This document shows positions 53,616 through 60,317 of a DNA stretch of 64,000 bases, piece after piece (position 1 is the first letter of the stretch; each line of letters begins with the position of its first letter). The DNA is from Actinomycetes bacterium (GTDB lineage Bacteria > Actinomycetota > Acidimicrobiia > Acidimicrobiales > Palsa-688). The notes under the pieces are model-generated. The model ran no database searches, was not told the DNA's origin, and was given only the letters and a program-made list of their open reading frames with translations. Position numbers and translations under genes: made by a program. The stretch is from contig JAJZMF010000027.1 of the NCBI GenBank assembly GCA_021850325.1, positions 138,307 through 202,306 of the forward strand, read 5' to 3'.

Positions 53616-54104
53616 TCAGTCCCGGAAGTTCTCGAACTGGAGAGGCAAGCCGAAGTCGTGCTCACGTAGGGCGGCGATCGTGACCTGCAGGTCGTCGCGC
53701 TTCTTGGCGGAGACCCTGACCTGGTCGCCCTGCGCGGACGAGGACACCCCTTTGGGGGCGTTGTCCTTGATGAACTTGTTGATGGAGCGTGCCTGGTCGG
53801 CCCCGATGCCCGCCTTCAGGGTGGCCACCTGGCGCACGGTGCCCTTGGCGGCCTCCTCGACCTTGCCGTAGTCCAGCGCCTTGAGGGAGATCTTGCGCCG
53901 GACGAGCTTCTCCTCGACCACCTGGACGACGGCCCGCAGGCGGTCCTCGGTCGCCGACCGCAGGGTCAGCTCCTGGCCCGACAGGTCGATGCTGCTCGAG
54001 GTGCCCTTGAAGTCGAAGCGCGTCTCCAGCTCCCTCGCCGCCTGGTCCACCGCGTTGCGGACCTCCTGCATGTCGACCTGGGAAACGACGTCAAACGTGG
54101 GCAT
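53616..54104 (-). CDS. yajQ: YajQ-family nucleotide-binding protein
   Basis: A 162-residue protein with two ferredoxin-like halves. PTFDVVSQVDMQEVRNAVDQ and the C-terminal REHDFGLPLQFENFRD are diagnostic of the family. YajQ proteins bind nucleotides and RNA, and some (Xanthomonas, Pseudomonas) bind c-di-GMP and act as co-regulators. ATG 54104 lies 7 bases after a minus-strand TAGCGT, so the mRNA is predicted to be leaderless. The frame is open far upstream, but there it is antisense to tRNA-Tyr and the peptidase gene. Confidence 0.93.
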   Translation of the reverse strand: MPTFDVVSQVDMQEVRNAVDQAARELETRFDFKGTSSSIDLSGQELTLRSATEDRLRAVVQVVEEKLVRRKISLKALDYGKVEEAAKGTVRQVATLKAGIGADQARSINKFIKDNAPKGVSSSAQGDQVRVSAKKRDDLQVTIAALREHDFGLPLQFENFRD

Positions 54105-54111
54105 GGGATCC

Positions 54112-54117
54112 ACGCTA
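54112..54117 (-). promoter_or_regulatory. -10 box of the predicted leaderless yajQ gene
   Basis: TAGCGT on the minus strand ends 7 bases before ATG 54104. It overlaps by two bases the plus-strand TAGTCT at 54116-54121, a possible -10 for tRNA-Tyr. Confidence 0.5.
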
Positions 54118-54121
54118 GTCT
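54116..54121 (+). promoter_or_regulatory. Possible -10 box of tRNA-Tyr
   Basis: TAGTCT, 33 bases before tRNA-Tyr. Between them lies a palindrome (GACCTCC-A-GGAGGTC, about 54124-54138) in the precursor leader. Confidence 0.35.
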
Positions 54122-54154
54122 TGGACCTCCAGGAGGTCGGGAGACCTCCGGTGA

Positions 54155-54237
54155 GGGTCGGTGCCCGAGCGGACAATGGGAGCAGACTGTAAATCTGCCG
54201 GCTAGCGCCTACGGAGGTTCGAATCCTTCCCGGCCCA
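54155..54237 (+). tRNA. tRNA-Tyr (GTA anticodon)
   Basis: Acceptor GGGTCGG/CCGGCCC (one G-U pair), D-stem CCC/GGG, anticodon stem GCAGA/TCTGC with loop CTGTAAA (anticodon GTA). A long class II variable arm and T-loop TTCGAAT follow; discriminator A. CCA is not encoded. The long arm and GTA anticodon fit bacterial tRNA-Tyr. Confidence 0.95.
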
Positions 54238-54287
54238 CTCACCTGAAGCGTCAGGGCAGCCGACGGCGGTTCCCGCTGGGTACCCGG

Positions 54288-54293
54288 TACTGT
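54288..54293 (+). promoter_or_regulatory. -10 box of the TAP-like peptidase gene
   Basis: TACTGT ends 9 bases before ATG 54303. Confidence 0.4.
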
Positions 54294-54302
54294 GGCCGCC
54301 AG

Positions 54303-55868
54303 ATGCCTTCCGTCCATGCCCACAACCAGGTCGAGGCGGGTGCGGCCCGCCCCCGTACCACTCCCGGGAGCCGTCGCCGTGGCCGCCGGGGGGCGCTGTT
54401 CGCCGCTGTCGCCAGCGCCCTGGTAACCCTGCCCGGCGGTGCCGCCCATGCCTCCACCCGGCCGGCAGGTGCCGTCAACCCGGGCCAGCTCAGCTGGCAC
54501 AGCTGTGCCAAGACGTTCGAGTGCACCACCGTCCCGGTCCCCCTGGACTACTCGGCACCATCGGCGGGGACGGTCAAGCTGGCCGTGGTCGAGCTGCGTT
54601 CGACCAACCCCCACCCCCTGGGCGACCTGTTCATGAACCCGGGTGGCCCGGGGGCCTCGGGCGTCCAGTTCCTGGAGGGGACGCCGTTCCCCAAGGCACT
54701 GCGCGCCTCGTTCAACCTGGTCAGCTGGGACCCCCGGGGAGTCGGTGCCAGTGACCCGGTCACCTGTGAAGGCGCGGCGGGCATAAGGGCCTTGGTGGCC
54801 CTGCCGCCCGCGCCGACGACGCCCACCCAGGTCAACGAGGTGGTCAAGGCGGCCAAAGCCTTCGACCAGGCCTGTGCGAAGAACACGCCCCGCTCGGTCC
54901 TGGAGAACGTGAGCACGGTGGACACCGTGCGGGACCTCGACCGCCTCCGGGCTGCGCTGGGCCAGGGCAAGCTCGACTACTTCGGCTTCTCCTACGGGAC
55001 CTTCATCGGCGAGACCTACGCCCAGATGTTCCCCACCCACATCCGGGTGATGGTGCTGGACGGGGCCATGGACCCGGGGCTCGGGATGGCGGCCACCTCG
55101 GCCGGCCAGGCCAAGGGCTTCCAGACCGACCTGGAGGACTTCTTCGCCTGGTGCCCGACCAACAAGACATGCTCCAACGAGCTCCCACTGGGCGCCCAGA
55201 CGGCCTACGACCAGCTCATGCAGGGCCTGGCAAGGGGCACGCGCCTGTACGCCAACCTCAAGCCGATGTACGGGGGCCGTCAGCAGGTGACCCTCGGGGT
55301 GGCCGAGACAGCGGTGCTCGGGTCCCTCTACTCCGACCAGAGCTGGCCCTACCTGGCCCAGGGCATCGCCACCGGCCTCAATGGTGACGGCAGCCTGCTC
55401 GCCGCTCTGGCCTACAGCTACCAGGACCTTCAGCCGAACGGCCAGTTCGGCAACCTGAGCGCAGCGAACTCAGCCGTGAACTGCCTCGACCAGCCCTACC
55501 CGAAGGACCTCTCGGCGTACCAGGCGCTGGCCGTAAAGCTGGCCAAGGTGTCGCCTGATTTCGGGGCCAGCATGGCGTGGGGCAACCTGGGCTGTGCCTA
55601 CTGGCCGGTGCCGGCCACGGGACGTGCCGCACCCGTCCACTCCTCGTTCGGGCCCCACATCCTGGTCATCGGCTCCACCGACGACCCTGCCACGCCGTAC
55701 CCCTGGGCACAGGCCGTGTCCAAGCAGTTGGGTGCCCGGCTCCTCACCCGCAAGGGCCCTGGCCACACGGGGTACCTGTACAGCACCTGCGTCCAGCGCT
55801 ACACGAACCGCTACCTGGTCACCAAGCAGCTGCCCCCTGTGGGCACTGTCTGCCCCAGCAGCTCCTAG
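54303..55868 (+). CDS. Secreted alpha/beta-hydrolase, tripeptidyl-aminopeptidase (TAP)-like
   Basis: A 521-residue exported serine peptidase of the S33 type known from Streptomyces (SlpD/SlpE, TAP). The N-terminus has an Arg-rich n-region (RRRGRRG), a hydrophobic stretch and likely cleavage after AHA at residue 50. Oxyanion region MNPGGPGASG, nucleophile Ser230 in GFSYGTF, Asp460/461 in GSTDDPATPY and His488 in GPGHTGY complete the triad within a TAP-like C-terminal domain. Several Cys pairs suggest disulfides. The arginine run is not a clean Tat motif, so the export route is uncertain. Confidence 0.9.
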   Translation: MPSVHAHNQVEAGAARPRTTPGSRRRGRRGALFAAVASALVTLPGGAAHASTRPAGAVNPGQLSWHSCAKTFECTTVPVPLDYSAPSAGTVKLAVVELRSTNPHPLGDLFMNPGGPGASGVQFLEGTPFPKALRASFNLVSWDPRGVGASDPVTCEGAAGIRALVALPPAPTTPTQVNEVVKAAKAFDQACAKNTPRSVLENVSTVDTVRDLDRLRAALGQGKLDYFGFSYGTFIGETYAQMFPTHIRVMVLDGAMDPGLGMAATSAGQAKGFQTDLEDFFAWCPTNKTCSNELPLGAQTAYDQLMQGLARGTRLYANLKPMYGGRQQVTLGVAETAVLGSLYSDQSWPYLAQGIATGLNGDGSLLAALAYSYQDLQPNGQFGNLSAANSAVNCLDQPYPKDLSAYQALAVKLAKVSPDFGASMAWGNLGCAYWPVPATGRAAPVHSSFGPHILVIGSTDDPATPYPWAQAVSKQLGARLLTRKGPGHTGYLYSTCVQRYTNRYLVTKQLPPVGTVCPSSS

Positions 55869-55963
55869 ACCGGCCCGGCCCCCGCCCCACCCCTGGCCCC
55901 GGGGACGTTAGGCTCCGCTCAGGGCCCGGGCCGTGACCCGGGGGAGCAAATGGGGGGGAGCAG

Positions 55964-56260
55964 TTGGCTGTCTATGTGATCTTCCAGGGCGAGGTGGCGG
56001 ACGCGGAGCGCTACGAGCAGTACAAGGCCGCTGCTGCGGGGAGCGTCGAGGCTGCGGGTGGCCGGTACCTGGTAAGGGGAGGCCCGGCAGAGGCCCTCGA
56101 CGGGGGGGCGCCGCCAGGGCGTACGGTCGTCATAGAGTTCCCCGACCAGGCCAGTGCGCTGGCCTGGTACAACGGGCATGTGTACGCCTCGGCGCGCCAG
56201 CTGCGCCTGGAGGCGGCGCAGGGCCGGATGTACGTGGTCGAAGGCGTCCAGGGAAGCTGA
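55964..56260 (+). CDS. DUF1330-family protein
   Basis: A 98-residue small dimeric alpha/beta-barrel-like protein. VYVIFQGEVADAERYEQYKA at the N-terminus, GGRYLVRGG, and VVIEFPDQASALAWYNGHVYA are family blocks. Biochemical role unknown. Start codon TTG 55964, after a GGGGGGAG purine run. It ends 10 bases before the dehydratase gene, which has GGGGAGA upstream, so they form a two-gene operon. Confidence 0.85.
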   Translation: MAVYVIFQGEVADAERYEQYKAAAAGSVEAAGGRYLVRGGPAEALDGGAPPGRTVVIEFPDQASALAWYNGHVYASARQLRLEAAQGRMYVVEGVQGS

Positions 56261-56270
56261 GGGGAGACCG

Positions 56271-57980
56271 ATGCAGCTGCGCAGCGCCCAGTGGTACACC
56301 GGCGACCAACGCAATTCCTACATACACCGGGCCTGGATGCGCCGGGGGCTTCCTGCGGACGCCTTCAGCCGCCCCCAGATAGCCATCGCCAACACCGCCT
56401 CCGACCTCACCCCCTGCAACTCGCACCTGGACGAGGTGGCCCGGGCCGTGGCGGACGGGGTGCACACCGCGGGTGGTGTACCGCTCGTCCTGCCCGTGGT
56501 CTCGCTGGGCGAGACCCAGGTCCGCCCGACAGCCATGCTGTGGCGCAACATGGCCGCCATGGCCACCGAGGAGATGCTCCGGGCCAACCCTGTGGACGGG
56601 GCAGTGCTGCTGGGAGGTTGCGACAAGACCATCCCCTCTCTGCTCATGGCCGCCGCATCGGTGGACATCCCCTCTGTCGTCCTCCCCGGGGGGCCCATGC
56701 TCACGGGCACGTTCCGCGGACAGCCGCTGGGCTGTGGCACCGACGTCTGGCGGTTGTCGGAGGAGGTCAGGGCCGGCACGCTGTCCCCGGAGGGGTTCAC
56801 CCTCTCGGAGTCCTCCATGATCCGCAGCCGCGGCCACTGCAACACGATGGGGACCGCCTCCACCATGGCCGTGGTGGCCGAGGCCCTGGGCACCGTGATG
56901 CCCGGCGTCGCCGGCACGCCCGCCCCGGACAGCCGCCTGCTCGAGGCGGCGCACGCCACGGGACGCCTTGCCGTCGAGATGGTCCTGGCCGACCGGCGCC
57001 CGAGCACCTTCCTCACCCGGGCCTCCTTCGAGAACGCCATCGTCGCCCTCGCCGCGGTGGGTGGCTCGACCAACGCCGTGGTGCACCTGCTCGCCATTGC
57101 CGGCCGTTTGGGCGTCGAGCTGGACCTGGACGACTTCGAGCGCGTGGGCGCCCGGGTCCCGGTGCTGGCGGACCTGCAGCCGGCCGGGCGCTTCCTCATG
57201 GACGACCTCCACCGGGCAGGAGGGCTGCTGGCCCTGCTCAACGAGGTCAGGGACCTGCTCGACCCCTCGGCCCTCACCGTCACGGGCCAGCCGCTGGTCA
57301 GCCACCTGAACGGTGCCACCGTCTACGACCCCGAGGTCATCCGGCCCCGGGAGCGGCCGTTGATGGCGGAGGGGGGCATCCGGGCCCTGCGGGGCAACCT
57401 GGCGCCCTCGGGAGCGGTCATCAAGCCTGCGGCGGCATCACCCCACCTCATGCGCCATTCCGGGCCGGCGGTGGTCTTCGACTCCATCGAGGACTTCCGG
57501 GCCCGCATCGACGACCCCGACCTCGAGGTCGACGCCAGTTCGGTCCTGGTCCTGCGGGGTTGTGGCCCGAAGGGCTACCCGGGCATGCCCGAGGTGGCCA
57601 ACATGCCGCTGCCCAAGAAGCTCCTCGAGGCCGGGGTGCGGGACATGGTGAGGGTGTGCGACGGCCGCATGAGCGGCACCGCCTACGGGACGGTCGTGCT
57701 CCACGTCTCGCCTGAGGCGGCCGCAGGGGGGCCGCTGGCCAAGGTTCGCACGGGTGACATCATCACCCTCGACGTCGAGGCCCGCCGCATAGACGTGGAA
57801 GTACCAGAAGCGGAGTTGGCAGCCAGGGAGCCCAGCCGAGCCATGTTGGACGCCCTGCCCCGCCCTCGGCGCGGTTGGCAGAAGCTCTACATCGAGCACG
57901 TGATGCAGGCTGATACCGGGGCTGACCTGGACTTCCTGGTCGGTTCGAGCGGCTCGGAGGTCACCCGAGAGTCGCACTGA
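56271..57980 (+). CDS. IlvD/Edd-family dehydratase, sugar-acid dehydratase type
   Basis: A 569-residue iron-sulphur dehydratase. Cluster-ligand cysteines are Cys49 (LTPCNSH), Cys117 (GGCDKTIP) and Cys190 (GHCNTMGT). The N-terminal SAQWYTGDQRNSYIHRAWMRRG and LWRNMAAMATEEMLRANPVDG resemble pentonate/hexonate dehydratases (L-arabonate, D-xylonate) more than the biosynthetic dihydroxyacid dehydratase IlvD. It would dehydrate an aldonic acid to a 2-keto-3-deoxy acid. Which sugar acid is unknown, and no aldolase or sugar dehydrogenase is adjacent. Confidence 0.85.
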   Translation: MQLRSAQWYTGDQRNSYIHRAWMRRGLPADAFSRPQIAIANTASDLTPCNSHLDEVARAVADGVHTAGGVPLVLPVVSLGETQVRPTAMLWRNMAAMATEEMLRANPVDGAVLLGGCDKTIPSLLMAAASVDIPSVVLPGGPMLTGTFRGQPLGCGTDVWRLSEEVRAGTLSPEGFTLSESSMIRSRGHCNTMGTASTMAVVAEALGTVMPGVAGTPAPDSRLLEAAHATGRLAVEMVLADRRPSTFLTRASFENAIVALAAVGGSTNAVVHLLAIAGRLGVELDLDDFERVGARVPVLADLQPAGRFLMDDLHRAGGLLALLNEVRDLLDPSALTVTGQPLVSHLNGATVYDPEVIRPRERPLMAEGGIRALRGNLAPSGAVIKPAAASPHLMRHSGPAVVFDSIEDFRARIDDPDLEVDASSVLVLRGCGPKGYPGMPEVANMPLPKKLLEAGVRDMVRVCDGRMSGTAYGTVVLHVSPEAAAGGPLAKVRTGDIITLDVEARRIDVEVPEAELAAREPSRAMLDALPRPRRGWQKLYIEHVMQADTGADLDFLVGSSGSEVTRESH

Positions 57981-58040
57981 ACCGGGGCGGTGCCGGGCAG
58001 GGGGGCTAAAGCCGGGCCGGGCGGGGCCGAGGAAACCGTA

Positions 58041-59270
58041 ATGCCCGCTCCGTCGCGCCCAGCCGAGGCCAGGAGCAGCGGTGCCGGTGCCGCTGCCCCC
58101 GCCCGGCTCACCCGGCCCGAACTGGACCAGGTGGCTCTGGGCGACAGGTGGTCGCTGCTCGGCGCGGACGAGACGCCCGGTCTGCCCGCCCATGTGAGCG
58201 CGCTCGTGGGCCGGTGCGGGACGGTACTGGTGAGCCAGGTGGCCGAGGCCGGGCCGACCCGGGTCGAACAGGGCCGGCTGTGCTGTGGTCCCGCGTCGCT
58301 CGAGAGCGCCGTCAGCGAGCTCGGCGCGCTGGCCGCAGGCCTCGCCGGGCGGCTGGAGGGCCGGGCCCCCGTCCCCATGGTCTACGCCGCTCTCCTCGTA
58401 CCGGGGGCGCGGTCCTCTCTATTCCACCGCGACGTGCTGGTGTCGCCGCCGGGGGGGCTGATGAGGGGGATCGAGGCCTTCCCGGCCGTACAGGTGCCGG
58501 CAGCGGTAGCGATGGCAAGGGCAGCCGTCAGCCACGTGGCCTCCAGCCCGGTGGCCCCCGACGTGGTGGACGGGGCGGGGGCCCCGGCCGCGGTGCCCCA
58601 GCCCGGGCCGGGCGGAGGGCACGGAGCCGGCCTGGTGCAACCGCGTAGGCGGCGCACGAGGCGCCGCGCGGTCCTGGGGGGCGGTACCGCGGTGGCGTTC
58701 GCCGTCGTGGCGGTGGTCATTGCCGTCACCTGGTACGCCGTCCAGAAGCAGACGGCCCCTGCCGCGCCGCTCAACCCCGCAGCGGGCACCGTGCCGGCGG
58801 CGACGAGCACAACGACGGTCGGTGGTTTCCTGCCCCTGCTCTCCTACCCGGGCCGCCAGGCAGGGGACGTCGTCGCCGGGACGACCGGGATCCTCCAGCT
58901 GGACGGTGCCCGGGTGAGCCTGGCCGCACCCGTGGTGAGGCCCTCGCTCGTGGGCCACATGCTGCTGTGCGTCAAGGTCAGCGTGCACAATGGCCGAGGG
59001 GGCCGGGCCCTGGGTGACCAGGCCGTGAACTGGGCCGTCCGCTCGCCCAGCGGCGTGGTGGAGCACCCCTCCTCGTTGGCCGACAACTCCCTGCTCGCCC
59101 GGGGACAGCTCGTGCCCGGGGACGCGGTCCAGGGGCGGCTGTGCTTCAACGAGCCGGGCCAGTCCGGCCTCTACGTGCTCACCTATGCCCCCCGCGGCCC
59201 ACACCGCGTCCGTTCGGCACCCTCCCCTGCGCTGCGCGGTGTCTGGCTGATGAACCTGGGCGGGGTGTGA
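58041..59270 (+). CDS. Single-pass membrane protein with NERD-like N-terminal and DUF4352-like C-terminal domains
   Basis: A 409-residue protein. The N-terminal half (about 30-180) has the strand-helix pattern of nuclease-related (NERD) domains but without obvious catalytic residues, so this is tentative. A basic stretch (RRRRTRRRAVLGGG) precedes a single transmembrane helix (about 210-230). An exterior Thr/Ser/Ala-rich linker leads to an Ig-like DUF4352-type domain (LCVKVSVHNGRGG ... LVPGDAVQGRLCFNEPGQSGLYVLTY). ATG 58041 has GAGGAAA upstream. It is the last chromosomal gene before the tRNA-Lys remnant. Confidence 0.65.
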   Translation: MPAPSRPAEARSSGAGAAAPARLTRPELDQVALGDRWSLLGADETPGLPAHVSALVGRCGTVLVSQVAEAGPTRVEQGRLCCGPASLESAVSELGALAAGLAGRLEGRAPVPMVYAALLVPGARSSLFHRDVLVSPPGGLMRGIEAFPAVQVPAAVAMARAAVSHVASSPVAPDVVDGAGAPAAVPQPGPGGGHGAGLVQPRRRRTRRRAVLGGGTAVAFAVVAVVIAVTWYAVQKQTAPAAPLNPAAGTVPAATSTTTVGGFLPLLSYPGRQAGDVVAGTTGILQLDGARVSLAAPVVRPSLVGHMLLCVKVSVHNGRGGRALGDQAVNWAVRSPSGVVEHPSSLADNSLLARGQLVPGDAVQGRLCFNEPGQSGLYVLTYAPRGPHRVRSAPSPALRGVWLMNLGGV

Positions 59271-59292
59271 GAGGGCGTTGTCAGCCTGCAGC

Positions 59293-59336
59293 GGTGGGGG
59301 CGGGGAGGATCGAACTCCCGACGCGCAGATTAAAAG
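59293..59336 (-). tRNA. 3' half of a tRNA-Lys (TTT) gene, truncated at the anticodon loop (candidate attachment site)
   Basis: Read on the minus strand: anticodon loop CTTTTAA (anticodon TTT), anticodon-stem 3' strand TCTGC, variable loop, T-stem GGGAG/CTCCC with TTCGATC, acceptor 3' strand CGCCCCC, then ACC. The 5' side (D-arm, acceptor 5' strand, anticodon-stem 5' strand) is missing, since the bases to the right do not pair. This is the typical footprint left at one end of an element that uses the 3' part of a tRNA gene as attachment site. Confidence 0.75.
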
Positions 59337-59447
59337 TAACGATAAGAGAAGCCGCTGGCGAAGGCCATTGTCGGCTTTTCTGTGGCCACGCCGGGCTTAT
59401 AGCGCTGCGTACTACGCTGCAGAGGGACGCTCGATGGGAGGGCTGCA

Positions 59448-60196
59448 ATGGCTACGGTGCAGATCCACGGTGCTGAGCACTCGCTGAAGAGCATCTTCAG
59501 CGACGACTTCCTCTTCACCATCCCGAAGTACCAGCGGCCATACTCCTGGGGGGTGGAGCAGGCTACGGAGCTGATCGACGACCTGCTGGCGTCGATCAGC
59601 GGCAGTCACCCGGTTGATGAGCTGGAGCCCTACTTCCTGGGCAACGTGGTCTTGATCAAGGACAAGGACAAACCAGACGCTGAGGTCGTTGACGGCCAGC
59701 AGCGCCTCACGACGCTGACCATCCTGCTTGCGGCGCTGGCTGAAGCCCTGCCCGGGAACGCCGGCAGGAACGTTCGGTCCTTCCTGCTCCAAGAGGCCAA
59801 CCTGATCGCCGGGACGGAGGCCACGTTCCGCCTTCGACTACGCGAGCGTGACGCAGACTTCTTCAGGCAGTACATCCAGGAGCCGTCCAGCCTTGACCGG
59901 ATCGCTGCCCTGGAGAAGGCAGCACGTTCTCGTTGACCGACCAGGAGATGTGGGTGCATCGGCTGGCCAATCTGGTCTTGCTCACCCGCCGGAAGAACAG
60001 CCAGGCCAGCAACTACGATTTCGAGGACAAGAAGAAGCTCTACTTCATGGGACCGGGCGGCACGTCGCCGTTTGTGCTCACCACCCAGGTCCTCAACTCC
60101 TCGCAATGGACGCCAGACGTGCTCACTGCCCGGCAGACCGTGCTGCTGGACAAGCTCGCGGAGGTGTGGAAACTGCGCTCACCGAAGGCCACCTGA
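59448..60196 (+). pseudogene. Remnant of a DUF262/DUF1524 (GmrSD-type) restriction gene with internal deletion and frameshift
   Basis: The N-terminal piece (ATG 59448 to stop 59936, 162 residues) is DUF262: IPKYQRPYSWG and VVDGQQRLTTLTILL, the nucleotide-binding ParB-like motifs. The C-terminal piece lies in another frame (about 59921-60196) and is the end of the DUF1524 HNH domain: WVHRLANLVLLTRRKNSQASNYDF, then KKKLYF and SPFVLTTQVL. Intact proteins are roughly 550-700 residues; here the middle, including the catalytic HNH histidines, is absent. GmrSD proteins are type IV enzymes that cut modified phage DNA. The remnant cannot be active. Confidence 0.75.
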
Positions 60197-60201
60197 CTCA
60201 T

Positions 60202-60226
60202 CTTCGCGTGCTAGCGGCGCGCGAAG
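60202..60226. terminator. Hairpin between convergent DUF262 remnant and helicase gene
   Basis: CTTCGCG and CGCGAAG form a perfect 7-bp stem around an 11-base loop, located 5 bases after the DUF262/DUF1524 stop and about 90 bases after the helicase stop. It could end transcripts from the left gene. Confidence 0.4.
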
Positions 60227-60317
60227 TTCGATTACCCCCCTTCCTAAATAACGTTCCTTGGGGGAGGGCCCAGGATGGACTAAATGTCACCCTTGACACA
60301 CGGGGTCGACGCCATCC

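Noticed and set aside
59293-59336. A complete tRNA-Lys gene
   Set aside because: No 5' acceptor strand (GGGGGCG), D-arm or anticodon-stem 5' strand can be found to the right, so it is only the 3' half.
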